Source of the DNA: DASRJG01 sp032124015
GTDB lineage: Bacteria; Acidobacteriota; Polarisedimenticolia; Polarisedimenticolales; DASRJG01
DNA: 64,000 nt
Reading direction: 5' to 3'
Assembly: GCA_032124015.1 (NCBI GenBank)
Contig: JAQBEH010000098.1
Span: 6,895 to 70,894, forward strand
Below are positions 42,569 to 51,745 of this stretch, piece after piece (the stretch's first letter is position 1; every line of letters begins with the position of its first letter). The notes beneath the pieces are model-generated. The model was not told the origin of the DNA. It ran no database searches and saw only the letters and a list, made by a program, of their open reading frames with translations. The translations under genes and the position numbers were made by a program.

Positions 42569-43708
42569 TTAGCAGGCGTGGAAGGCCTGAAGCGCCCACT
42601 CGACGGCTCGCGCGTATTCGTCCACGATCCCGCCCCAGTTCGGGCTGATCTCCGCACGCATCGCGTCGGCGAGTGAGATCGAGGCGATCGCATCGCAGAG
42701 CTTCCTCGGATTCCCCGAGCCGTCGCACACGCCGCAGGCGTTCGTCGCCCGCTCCACGTGCCAGAGCGCGACCAGGCGCGCGATTCCGAGGAGATCGTCC
42801 ATCGTGTCTCGTACGTCGAGCGGATCGAGCGAGCCCGGCGACGCCAACACACCAGAGAGCACGGACAACACCGCTTCGAAATCGGTTTTCAAGACGTTGT
42901 CGTCGCGCATCGGGTCGTCGTTCGCAAGCGTCGCCAGAGCGGCGTTGGCTCTAGCCGTCGCCTCGGCCAACGCCGCGGCTTGCGGCGTCCCGGCGCCCGC
43001 ACCTGCGGTGAGCGCGTCAAGCGGTCCACCCGCGCCGGCCAAGCCCGCAAGCTGTTGGATAGCAAGGTCGCGCAACGACCCCGACGGGTCGAGGGGCGTC
43101 GCGGTAATCGTCGGAAAATCGGCAAGGCTGACACCCTCGACGATGACGCGCACCGAGCCGGTTCCCGGAACCGACGCAACGGCCAGCGCCCGGTACGACC
43201 CGTCGCCGAGATCGGCGACCGGACCGGACAGTTGCGCGGGCCAAAGGAGCGACGCGTCGAGCGCGATCGCCAGCCCTCTCCCAAGGAGGACACCGTTCGC
43301 GTCCCTGGGCTCGACGGTGATCGAGGCCGTCTGCAAACCGTCGGCGCGGATCGAGGCGGGAGCCACCGCAACCGTCGAGGCGCTCGCATCGACCGGTGCG
43401 GATGCGGCGTTGGCGTCGTCGAATCCGATCCGGATCCGGTGCGTCACCGAGTTGAGCTGCACGGAGATTGCAAGCGCGCTTCCGGAAGCGTCGTAAACCT
43501 GGTAGAAGTAGTCCGACGCGTTCAGCATCGATGCGATGTCGTCGTCGAAGGGCGACGTCACAATCGTGGCCAACGGCGGGGCCGTGCTGACGGCTTGCCC
43601 AGTCGTGGCCCTGCGCACTTGAAACGGCCCGGCGGCCGGGACTGCTGTGAAGGGGGTCGCCACCAGGGCGGCCAGGGCTGCGGCTCGGATCATGTGGTTT
43701 GTTTTCAT
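42569..43708 (-). CDS. Secreted protein with invasin-type Ig-like domain
   Basis: A 379-residue protein with a signal peptide (cleavage near VPAA, about 26). Residues about 108-205 (TVAVAPASIRADGLQTASITVEPRDANGV... YRALAVASVPGTGSVRV) look like a bacterial Ig-like domain of the invasin/filamin type. An Ala/Leu-rich helical region follows, then CGVCDGSGNPRKLCDAI with three Cys and a C-terminal helical part ending in Cys. The overall family is unknown. The 158 bp between it and the kinase gene hold no recognisable feature. Confidence 0.72.
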   Translation of the reverse strand: MKTNHMIRAAALAALVATPFTAVPAAGPFQVRRATTGQAVSTAPPLATIVTSPFDDDIASMLNASDYFYQVYDASGSALAISVQLNSVTHRIRIGFDDANAASAPVDASASTVAVAPASIRADGLQTASITVEPRDANGVLLGRGLAIALDASLLWPAQLSGPVADLGDGSYRALAVASVPGTGSVRVIVEGVSLADFPTITATPLDPSGSLRDLAIQQLAGLAGAGGPLDALTAGAGAGTPQAAALAEATARANAALATLANDDPMRDDNVLKTDFEAVLSVLSGVLASPGSLDPLDVRDTMDDLLGIARLVALWHVERATNACGVCDGSGNPRKLCDAIASISLADAMRAEISPNWGGIVDEYARAVEWALQAFHAC

Positions 43709-43867
43709 GGCAGTTCCAACTTCGGAACCGCGCGAGGGCGGGTCAACGGCCGCCGCTGCCGAACAGCTTCAAAACCTACAGGATGGGCGGCAAAACCGTG
43801 CCGACAGGGGCCGACAGCTTCAAGAAAGGGGGAGCAAATAAATATCTTGCGAGGCCCCGTCCAAGTC

Positions 43868-46531
43868 TCATTTCCTCAGCTGTGCTGTCCAATTGACGTC
43901 AATCGTAATCGAGGGAGTCACCGTCGCCCCGGCGGGCGACGAGGCCAGGATGCGCTGGCCGTCAGGCGCGAAATCGACACCGGTAAAGTCGGAGCGTAGC
44001 TTGAACAGCGCCCGCGGCTCACCGGCCTGGAACGACGCCCCGGTCGTCACGTCCGCCGCCATGACGGTGAAGCCGTCCGCGGCCATGAACATCAACTCCT
44101 TGCCGCCGCGCGTCCAGCAGCTCGCGGCGTAGGCCGTGCCTCCATTCGACACCTGGTACTTGGCGCCGGGAACGGGGAAGGACTGAACGAACAGCTCCAG
44201 GCGCCCCGCCTCGTCGGATACGTATGCGATCCAGCGACCGTCGGGCGAAACCACGCCCAGGCGTTCGAGCCCCGGCGCGCTGAGAAAAGGAACGGGCGGG
44301 CCCTTGCCGTCGGCGGGCAGCAGGAAGAGATCCCAGCCTGTCTTCGGATCCGGCTGTTCGAAGATGATGGTCTTTCCGTCGGACGACCACGAGGTCGGCT
44401 CTTTGAACAGGGCACCGCCCTTGAGCACGGCCGTTTCCTCGGCGGCCCCGTTGACGGATTTCACGAAGATGTCCTCGGGTCCGAATCGGTCCGATGAGAA
44501 GGCGATACGGCTCCCGTCGGGAGACCAGGCGATGGAGTAGTTGGTCGATGGCCCGAACGTGAAGCGAGACGGCACCGGGCGATCGAGATCGAAAAGCCAG
44601 ATGTCGGACGCCGAGACCCCCGATCGTCGGACCGTGGCGAGGCGCTTCCCGTCCGGCGAGAGCCGGACCTGCTCGAAGCGCCCGGTGGGAACGGGAATCT
44701 CGCCGATGTCCTTCCCCGCGCGGTCGTACCACTTGAGAGTCGTGTTCGGCAGGCCCATGCCCCAGCGGGTCATCACGCCATCGTTCGACACCGACACGAC
44801 CGGCGCGCCGGTCCACCCCGAGGGTGCGGGCGCTTCGCCGAGGCTGGCGGGCTCCCCCGTCGTCTTCAGGCTGGCCGCGTCGAACGGCTGCGCGACGAGC
44901 GTGTTGTCGCGCATGTAGATCAGGTACCCCGGCTCGGCGTAGACGGGAGCGCTGCTCGCCGCGAAAAGGAATGTCCTCTCCGTCGAGTCGATCGATCCCA
45001 CGAAGACGTCGAAATTTCCCTGCTTGGAGGGAAGCGTCACGAAGAGGAAGTGCTTGCCGTCGGGGAGGAAAAAGGGCCAGCGATGTCCGGTCTCCTGCCG
45101 CGACTCGTCGAGGACGGTCACCGGCACGACTTCGCCCCCGCTGTCACGCACGCGGAACAACGGACCGGCCGCCTGGGGGGCCATCACGATCACACCTCTG
45201 CTGCTCCACGTTCCGCCACGACCGTCTCCGGAAGGGCAGATCGTCTCCGGCGCGCCGCCGGCGATCGGGGCCTTCAAGAGCTTGTTGTTCCCGAAGTAGG
45301 CGAGGTAGCGACCGTCGGCCGACCAGAACGGGATGGCCCCGTCTTCGGTCCCGGTGAGCGGCCGCGCGACGAGCGAATCCAAGGGCCTCACCCAGAACGT
45401 CACTGTCCCGGTGGCCGACGCCGCCGAGAACGCGAGGTTGCGGCCGTCGGGGGAGATCCTGGCTTGCACACCGTCGGCAACGAGGGTCACACCGTCAGGT
45501 GAGGCGACCGAGAATCGGGTCAGGGCTCCGGTCGTGGCGACGGGCCGAACCCGCGTCGCGAGCGTGGCGATCGCGGCGACCGCCGCAATCGTTGCGGCCG
45601 CGGCAACGATCCAACCTAGTGCGCCGCGCCCGAAGCGCCGCGGCCTCGATGACGCGGGCGAGACGGCCGCTCCTGAGCTCACACCTGAACCGCCGCCTAT
45701 CCATCGCAGCTCGCGAGCAAGATCACCCGCATTCTGCCAACGTTCGTCGGGGTCTTTCGCGAGGCAACTCGTCACGACACGGTCGAGCGAGGCCGGCGTC
45801 GTCGGGATCAGCTGCGAGACCGGTCGCGGGTCGGCCGTGAGGATCGCCGCGATAACGCTCGCCTGGCTCTGTCCCGCGAACGCGCGCTGGCCTGTCAACA
45901 TCTCGTAAAGCAGCGCGCCGAACGCGAAGAGGTCCGCACGATGATCCACCGGCTTGCCTTCGAGCTGCTCCGGTGACATGTACTGGACGGTGCCGACGAT
46001 CGCCCCGTGAGAGGTAAGCGGCGTCGTGCGCGTGGCCATCTCGACGGCCGTCTCGTCGCGCAGCTTGGCCACGCCGAAGTCGAGCACCTTGGCCCCGGAC
46101 TTCGTCAACATGACGTTTCCGGGCTTGAGGTCGCGGTGAACGAGCCCCTGCTTGTGGGCCGCGGAGAGCGCATCGGCAACCTGCGTCGCAATTTTTAGCG
46201 CCTCGTCGAGCTTGATCGGCCCACGCGTCAGGCGGGCACCGAGCGACTCGCCGTCCAAAAGCTCCATGACGAAGTAGTCGGCGGCCCCTTCGCGGCCCAC
46301 GTCGAAAAGAGTGCAGATGTGCGGATGGTTGAGCGAAGAGATTGCCCGCGCCTCACGCTCGAAACGTTCGCGGACCTCGGGATTGTCGGAAAGATGCGCG
46401 GGAAGGATTTTTACGGCGACGTCACGCCCGAGGCGCGTGTCCTTCGCGCGATAGACCTCGCCCATACCGCCCGCGCCAAGCGGGCCGAGAATCTCGTAGG
46501 GGCCGAGACGTGCGCCTGCCGTCAGACTCAT
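43868..46531 (-). CDS. Ser/Thr protein kinase with PD40 beta-propeller sensor
   Basis: About 887 residues. The kinase domain (11-275) has the glycine loop LGAGGMGEVYRAKD, Lys41 (VAVKIL), Glu in the C-helix, VHRDLKPGN with Asp134 and Asn139, DFG (Asp151) and MSPEQLEG. A proline/alanine linker and one membrane helix (about 310-330) follow. The C-terminal ~540 residues form a WD40-like/TolB-type propeller with repeats such as RLSPDGKRLATVRR and IAWSPDGSRIAFSS. The propeller should lie outside the cytoplasm. The ATG overlaps the stop of the paralogue upstream (ATGA). Confidence 0.93.
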   Translation of the reverse strand: MSLTAGARLGPYEILGPLGAGGMGEVYRAKDTRLGRDVAVKILPAHLSDNPEVRERFEREARAISSLNHPHICTLFDVGREGAADYFVMELLDGESLGARLTRGPIKLDEALKIATQVADALSAAHKQGLVHRDLKPGNVMLTKSGAKVLDFGVAKLRDETAVEMATRTTPLTSHGAIVGTVQYMSPEQLEGKPVDHRADLFAFGALLYEMLTGQRAFAGQSQASVIAAILTADPRPVSQLIPTTPASLDRVVTSCLAKDPDERWQNAGDLARELRWIGGGSGVSSGAAVSPASSRPRRFGRGALGWIVAAAATIAAVAAIATLATRVRPVATTGALTRFSVASPDGVTLVADGVQARISPDGRNLAFSAASATGTVTFWVRPLDSLVARPLTGTEDGAIPFWSADGRYLAYFGNNKLLKAPIAGGAPETICPSGDGRGGTWSSRGVIVMAPQAAGPLFRVRDSGGEVVPVTVLDESRQETGHRWPFFLPDGKHFLFVTLPSKQGNFDVFVGSIDSTERTFLFAASSAPVYAEPGYLIYMRDNTLVAQPFDAASLKTTGEPASLGEAPAPSGWTGAPVVSVSNDGVMTRWGMGLPNTTLKWYDRAGKDIGEIPVPTGRFEQVRLSPDGKRLATVRRSGVSASDIWLFDLDRPVPSRFTFGPSTNYSIAWSPDGSRIAFSSDRFGPEDIFVKSVNGAAEETAVLKGGALFKEPTSWSSDGKTIIFEQPDPKTGWDLFLLPADGKGPPVPFLSAPGLERLGVVSPDGRWIAYVSDEAGRLELFVQSFPVPGAKYQVSNGGTAYAASCWTRGGKELMFMAADGFTVMAADVTTGASFQAGEPRALFKLRSDFTGVDFAPDGQRILASSPAGATVTPSITIDVNWTAQLRK

Positions 46532-49167
46532 CGGCGGTTCAATTCGGACACCCACTGGGTGACCACGGTCAGGACAGGTCCCGTCGTGGTCGCGCGGCGG
46601 GCGGCTCCGAGGAAGCGTTTGCCGTCGTGGGTGAAGTCAAAGGTATCGACCGGCAGAGCTTGCCCGGAAAAGAGCGGACGTCGCGTGCCCACTTCGAGGC
46701 CGCCCCCCGTCGTCGTGATCGGCACGGCGAAGAATTTTCCTTCGAGGTCCGTGTACCAGACCTCCTTCCCGTCGCCGAGCCAGCCTCCGGTGGCCGAGCC
46801 ACTCGTCGAGACCTGCCATTTCCCCCCGGGGCCTGGGAAGGACGTGACGTAAAACTCGAAGCGGCCCGACTCGTCGGAGGAATAGCCCATCCACCGACCG
46901 TCCGGTGAAAACCCGAACGAAGTCTCGTTCGCAGGCGTGGCAATCAGGGGTTGCGGCTTGCCGTCCCCGCTCACGGGGACGATCACGATGTCGGTGCCCC
47001 GCTTGCCGGAATTGGTGAACACGGCGATGCCGGAGCCGTCGGATGTCCACTGCTGGGGTATGGCCGTGCCGAGAGGTTCGGAGGTGATCTTCTTCGGTGT
47101 CGACGTTCCATCGGCGGCTTTGAGCCAGACGTTCCCTTCAGCGTCGGCATACGCCACCTGCCGTCCGTCCGGCGACCAGATCGCGCCCAGATCGCCGATC
47201 TCGTTGAAGGTGAATCGGCTCCCGATTCCACGGGCGAGATCGAAGACCCACACGTCGCTTCCCTCACCGGCGCGGCGGATGCTCGTGATCGCCCTGCGGT
47301 CGTCCGCCGAGATTTTCGTCTGAAGCCAGTACATCGCGGGCTCGCCGACGGTTCCCAAGACCTTTCCATCGAGATCGTAGAGGGTGAATTGGGTCTCCCG
47401 GAGGATCGTATCGCTCAGGTAGACCAGCATGCCGTTCCCACTCATCGTGTAGGTTCCGGTGCGGCGGAAATTGTTGAACTGGACCTTCTCGGCAATCGGG
47501 ACCGCCTCACCGGAGAGGCTGCGCGACGAGGCGTCGAACGGCTGGGCCAAGAGGTTGCCGTCGCGGACGAACACGAGATAACCGGGCTCGACGTAGATCC
47601 CCTCGCTATCGACGTGCAACACAGGCTCACTTTGTTTCGTGGCGATGTTCAAGCAGTAGACCCCGCCGTCCGGATCCGCCGTCGCCTTCCCGCTGAAATA
47701 GAGCACGTGCTTACCGTCGGGAAGGAAGTGAGGATCGCGGTGAGTCGAGACCTCGTCCGGGACCGTCGTCAAGGCGGTGGACGTGCCGCCCGAAGCCGGA
47801 ACCTGGAAGAGGGGCCCAAAGGTGTCCGGAGTGAACACGATGACGTCGCCCGTTCCCCAGGCCGCGCCCCGCCCGTTAGGCGCCGGGCAGATCGACTGCA
47901 CGGCGCCGCCTGTCGCGCGAACCTTTTTGAGCTTCCCGTCGGCGAAGAATGCGAGAGTGCTCCCGTCGGGTGACCACGTCGGGTAGGACGCCCCTTCCGT
48001 TCCCGCCAACGGCTGAGCGACGAGGCTGTTGAGCGGCCGGATCCAGAGTCTGCCCGGACCGGTCCCTTCGTTAGCCGCGTAGGCGAGCATCGAGCCGTCC
48101 GGCGAGAGCGCGATCGAGGCGTTGTCGCTGTCGAGCGTCGTTCCCGTGGGGAGGACGATGCTCGTCCGCATCAAAGGCATCGGGACGGGACGATGCAGCG
48201 TCCAACCGAGAGCAGCCATCGCGGCGGCGCCGATCAACGCCGCTGCTGCGAGCGCCCAACTTGGGAGCTTGCGTCGCGCTTTGGCGGCCGCGGCTGGCGT
48301 GATGGCGACGGAACCCGTGCTCGTACCTCCGCCCATCCATCGCAGCTCGCGGGCCAGATCGCCCGCGCTCTGCCAGCGTTCCTCGGGATTCTTCGCGAGA
48401 CAACTCGTCACCACGCGATCGAGCGGCGCCGGGGTCGTTGGGATCAGTTGGGAGACCGGCCGCGGATCTTCTCTTAGAATCGCCGCGATCACACTCGCCT
48501 GGCTTTGCCCTTCGAACGCGCGCCTACCGGTGAGCATCTCGTAGAGCACGGCTCCGAAAGCGAACAGGTCGGCTCGATGATCGACCGGCTGCCCCTCGAG
48601 CTGCTCCGGCGACATGTACTGGACGGTGCCCACCATCGCGCCGTGCGAGGTGAGAGGCGTCGTGCGGGTGGCCATGTCGACCACCGTTTCGTCACGCAGC
48701 TTGGCAACGCCGAAGTCCAGGACCTTGGCCCCGGATTTCGTCAGCGCGATGTTGCCGGGCTTCAGGTCGCGGTGGACGATCCCTTGCTTGTGCGCGGCGG
48801 CGAGCGCGTCGGCGATCTGCGCCGCGACCCTCAACGCCTCGTCGAGCTTGAGCGGCCCACGCTCCAAGCGTTGGGACAAGGACTCCCCGTCGAGCAGTTC
48901 CATGACGAAGTAGTCGGCATCCCCCTCGCGCCCCACGTCAAAGAGCGTGCAGATGTGCGGGTGGTTCAGCGACGAGATCGCACGCGCCTCGCGCTCGAAC
49001 CGCTCGCGCACCTCGGGATTATCGGAAAGATGAGCCGGAAGGATCTTCACCGCGACGTCGCGCCCAAGACGCGTGTCCTTTGCGCGATAGACCTCGCCCA
49101 TTCCGCCCGCGCCCAGCGGGGCGACGATTTCGTAGGGACCTAGACGGTGACCCGGAGTGAGTGCCAT
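46528..49167 (-). CDS. Ser/Thr protein kinase with PD40 beta-propeller sensor (paralogue)
   Basis: An 879-residue protein with the same layout: kinase domain (LGAGGMGEVYRAKD, VAVKIL, IVHRDLKPGN, DFGVAKL), membrane helix (about 302-322) and propeller (IALSPDGSMLAYAAN, TWSPDGSTLAFFAD, IWSPDGRQVAYADAEGN). The two kinases are nearly identical over the first ~300 residues and diverge in the propeller, so duplication was followed by change in the sensor. A CATAAT hexamer lies 6 nt before the ATG. Confidence 0.93.
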   Translation of the reverse strand: MALTPGHRLGPYEIVAPLGAGGMGEVYRAKDTRLGRDVAVKILPAHLSDNPEVRERFEREARAISSLNHPHICTLFDVGREGDADYFVMELLDGESLSQRLERGPLKLDEALRVAAQIADALAAAHKQGIVHRDLKPGNIALTKSGAKVLDFGVAKLRDETVVDMATRTTPLTSHGAMVGTVQYMSPEQLEGQPVDHRADLFAFGAVLYEMLTGRRAFEGQSQASVIAAILREDPRPVSQLIPTTPAPLDRVVTSCLAKNPEERWQSAGDLARELRWMGGGTSTGSVAITPAAAAKARRKLPSWALAAAALIGAAAMAALGWTLHRPVPMPLMRTSIVLPTGTTLDSDNASIALSPDGSMLAYAANEGTGPGRLWIRPLNSLVAQPLAGTEGASYPTWSPDGSTLAFFADGKLKKVRATGGAVQSICPAPNGRGAAWGTGDVIVFTPDTFGPLFQVPASGGTSTALTTVPDEVSTHRDPHFLPDGKHVLYFSGKATADPDGGVYCLNIATKQSEPVLHVDSEGIYVEPGYLVFVRDGNLLAQPFDASSRSLSGEAVPIAEKVQFNNFRRTGTYTMSGNGMLVYLSDTILRETQFTLYDLDGKVLGTVGEPAMYWLQTKISADDRRAITSIRRAGEGSDVWVFDLARGIGSRFTFNEIGDLGAIWSPDGRQVAYADAEGNVWLKAADGTSTPKKITSEPLGTAIPQQWTSDGSGIAVFTNSGKRGTDIVIVPVSGDGKPQPLIATPANETSFGFSPDGRWMGYSSDESGRFEFYVTSFPGPGGKWQVSTSGSATGGWLGDGKEVWYTDLEGKFFAVPITTTGGGLEVGTRRPLFSGQALPVDTFDFTHDGKRFLGAARRATTTGPVLTVVTQWVSELNRR

Positions 49168-49173
49168 CCGGAC

Positions 49174-49179
49174 ATTATG
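49174..49179 (-). promoter_or_regulatory. -10-like hexamer CATAAT before the kinase pair
   Basis: On the minus strand CATAAT ends 6 nt before the ATG at 49167, with no RBS. It fits a leaderless start for the two-kinase operon. Confidence 0.45.
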
Positions 49180-49186
49180 ACTGGAG

Positions 49187-49207
49187 AAAAGGGGACACTC
49201 CCCTTTT
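49187..49207. repeat. Short palindromic unit K (AAAAGGGGA-CAC-TCCCCTTTT)
   Basis: A perfect 9-bp stem in the gap between the serine hydrolase stop and the kinase promoter. It may terminate the upstream transcript. Confidence 0.75.
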
Positions 49208-49210
49208 TCG

Positions 49211-50629
49211 TTAGTTGCCGACCTCGACGCCGATTCCGTCCAGCTTGCCGTCGGGCGCGAACATGAACTTGAACGCCGCGATGGGGCCGTTCGAGGCTTT
49301 GACCCTGACAGTGACCTGGTCGCCGGCGCTTTCGACGATCCCCTCGGGATCGAGACGCCCCAGGTCTTCCCTCATCTGCGTCAATCGATTCTCGCGCTCG
49401 GCGTCGTCCATTTCCGGGCGCAGCGTCGCGTGCGCGGCCCGAAATGCGCGCATCGCGTCGAACCCTTTCGCGTTGAACGCGTCGAACCAGGCGCGAATGA
49501 CCGCGTCCCGTCCCGAGGTTCCGAGAGGCTCTACGTGCTCCGCGGAGCGTGGCTTCAGCGGGGGGACATCCTCTCCATGCACCAGACGCGCGAGCGAGTG
49601 GGAGATTCTGCCGCCGCGCACCTCGGAATCGTTGGTCGACAGGATGACGACGGAATTGTCGCCCACGTAGCGCAAGAAGTCGGCGAAGAACGTGCCGTTC
49701 CCGCCGTTGTGCTCGATCAGTGGCCCGCCCCAGGGCGAGTCGCCGATCGACCAGCCGTAACCGTAGTAGGTGTCCGCGCCTGGGCCCTCCGGCACCTGAC
49801 GGCGGAACATCTTGGCCTTTTCCGCGGCGTAGAGCACCGTGTCGCCCGTTAGCGCCACGTGCCACCGAAACATGTCATCGAGAGTAGAGAGGATTCCTCC
49901 GTTGGCGCGAAGAGCCCAGTAGGGGCCGTCTTTGTCCCACGGCTTATCGGTCATCCGCCCCCAACGCTTGCCGTCGTGATAGCCGACCGCTAGCGCTGCC
50001 TTCGGCCAACCGGGGAGCTTGTACCCCGTGTCGCGCATCCCGGCGGGGAGGAACAGGTTGTCCCTCAAGTACTGTTCGTACGGCTTCCCCGAGGCGATTT
50101 CGACGACGGCGCCGAGCAGGCTATAACCGGAATTTGCGTAGAAGTGGACGTCGCCGGGCTTGCTTCGCAGCTTCGAAGCGAGGATTCGTTTCACGTACTC
50201 GTCGCGCAAGACGGCTTCGTAGTCTCCAGCGAAATCCGAGTCGAGACCGGACGTGTGCGTGAGTAGGTGGTGCAGCGTGATCGCTTTCTTGTCGTCCGGG
50301 ACCCCCGGGAGGTACTTCCCTATCGGGTCTTCGACGTGCAGCTTCCCCTCCATCTCCAGCTTCAGAATCGCCGCCGCGGTGAATTGCTTCGTGATCGATC
50401 CGACACTGAACACCGTGTCGGCGGTGTAGGGAATGCCGCCCTCACGGTCCGCCATGCCGTAACCCTTGCGGAGCACGACGACGCCATCCTTGGACACGAG
50501 GACGTTTCCGCGAAAATCAGACGCGACGAGCCAACGGTCGAGCTTGTCGCCGAGCGGGGAATTGGCGGGGGCGGCCGGAACGGCCGGGGCAGCGGCAAGC
50601 AGGGCGCCGAGAAGCATGATTGTAAGCAT
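49211..50629 (-). CDS. Beta-lactamase-fold serine hydrolase (class C/PBP4*-like)
   Basis: A 472-residue secreted protein (signal peptide to about residue 20). SVGSITKQFTAAAILKLEMEGK has the SxxK site (Ser78, Lys81), FYANSGYSLLG the Y-x-N motif, and IEHNGGNGTF the third (HxG) motif. After the hydrolase core (about 1-360) a C-terminal domain (about 375-472) resembles the DUF3887-like tail of this family. Such enzymes act on peptidoglycan peptides, D-amino peptides or esters. It is followed on the same strand by the kinase genes. Confidence 0.9.
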   Translation of the reverse strand: MLTIMLLGALLAAAPAVPAAPANSPLGDKLDRWLVASDFRGNVLVSKDGVVVLRKGYGMADREGGIPYTADTVFSVGSITKQFTAAAILKLEMEGKLHVEDPIGKYLPGVPDDKKAITLHHLLTHTSGLDSDFAGDYEAVLRDEYVKRILASKLRSKPGDVHFYANSGYSLLGAVVEIASGKPYEQYLRDNLFLPAGMRDTGYKLPGWPKAALAVGYHDGKRWGRMTDKPWDKDGPYWALRANGGILSTLDDMFRWHVALTGDTVLYAAEKAKMFRRQVPEGPGADTYYGYGWSIGDSPWGGPLIEHNGGNGTFFADFLRYVGDNSVVILSTNDSEVRGGRISHSLARLVHGEDVPPLKPRSAEHVEPLGTSGRDAVIRAWFDAFNAKGFDAMRAFRAAHATLRPEMDDAERENRLTQMREDLGRLDPEGIVESAGDQVTVRVKASNGPIAAFKFMFAPDGKLDGIGVEVGN

Positions 50630-50701
50630 GAGTACTTCTACGCGCGGAGCCTGGGATTAGTCGGTCGTTCCAGATGACGACCTTCGAAAGACGCCCCGAT
50701 G

Positions 50702-51730
50702 TTAGCGATTGCGGGGCGTCCATTCCAATTCGAGCTTTCGGCCGCCACGCAAGACAATGACGGAAGTCGGCGCTCCGGGTGCAAGCGAGTCCAACTTCTT
50801 GCGGAGCTGCGCGTGGGCGTCGGCGTCGGCCAAGCTGATGCCGTGGACCTCGAGGATGACGTCGCCGCCTACCAGGAACTCCTCGCTCCCGATCCTCGCC
50901 TTGCGATCCCCCGCCTGCAGCCCGATCTTCGCGGCCGGCGAGCCCTTCGCGATGCGTTGGACCAGCACGCCGCGCGCTTGCGGGAGTTGGAAGATGCGGG
51001 CGAGGTCGCCCTCGAGCATGTATCCCCCCATGCCCGACCACATCGCCTTGCCGGACAGTAGGAGCGACTTCGCCATGTTGGAGGTCGCGACGAATCCGAG
51101 GCCGCCCGCGCCCGCCTCGCCGAAGATGATGTGGCTGACGATTCCGACGACATGGCCTTCCATGTCGAACATGGGACCACCCGAGTTTCCCGGGTTGATC
51201 GAGGCATCGGTTTGTAAGAGCTCGAATCCCGCGAATCCGCCGTGGAGTTTCTGCTCGACGCGGCGGCCGCTGATGTGTCCCACCGACAACGTATGCGACA
51301 TTCCCAGCGGCGCGCCGACCACCAACACCTCGTCACCGACTTGAACCGCGTCCGAGTCGCCCAGGGTGGCGATCGAGGCTTTCATCGGCGCGCGCTCGAG
51401 TTGGATCAATGCGAGATCGGCCGAGGGCTCCGATGCGAGGACCTTGGCCGACAGCGTCTCTCCGCTCGCAAACTGGACCGAGATCGTGTCGGCGACTTGC
51501 ACGACGTGCGCTGCGGTGAGGATGCGGTCCTTGTCAATGAGGACGCCCGAGCCGAGGCCGGCCTCATTGGTGGCGACCGCGCCGGGGCGGTTGGGAGCTT
51601 CGCTCTCGGAGGTTCGGATCACGACCACGGAGTCCGCGACCCGTTTGAAAATCTCAGAGATCGACTCCGCCCGCGCGGGAACGGCGGCCGCAACCATCGC
51701 CACCACGATCATCCATCGTTGCCGTCTCAT
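50702..51730 (-). CDS. Trypsin-like serine protease with C-terminal PDZ domain (HtrA-like)
   Basis: A 342-residue protein with signal peptide (cleavage near VPARA, about 21). The catalytic triad is His75 (LTAAHVV), Asp105 (DLALIQ) and Ser183 (NPGNSGGP). A single PDZ domain (about 240-335: ARGVLVQRIAKGSPAAKIGLQAGD) follows. It is a DegS-like or short HtrA envelope quality-control protease. GGAGGG precedes the ATG, and the gene begins 15 bp after the sortilin-like gene in the same direction. Confidence 0.92.
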   Translation of the reverse strand: MRRQRWMIVVAMVAAAVPARAESISEIFKRVADSVVVIRTSESEAPNRPGAVATNEAGLGSGVLIDKDRILTAAHVVQVADTISVQFASGETLSAKVLASEPSADLALIQLERAPMKASIATLGDSDAVQVGDEVLVVGAPLGMSHTLSVGHISGRRVEQKLHGGFAGFELLQTDASINPGNSGGPMFDMEGHVVGIVSHIIFGEAGAGGLGFVATSNMAKSLLLSGKAMWSGMGGYMLEGDLARIFQLPQARGVLVQRIAKGSPAAKIGLQAGDRKARIGSEEFLVGGDVILEVHGISLADADAHAQLRKKLDSLAPGAPTSVIVLRGGRKLELEWTPRNR

Positions 51731-51745
51731 GTTCTTTCCCTCCGG

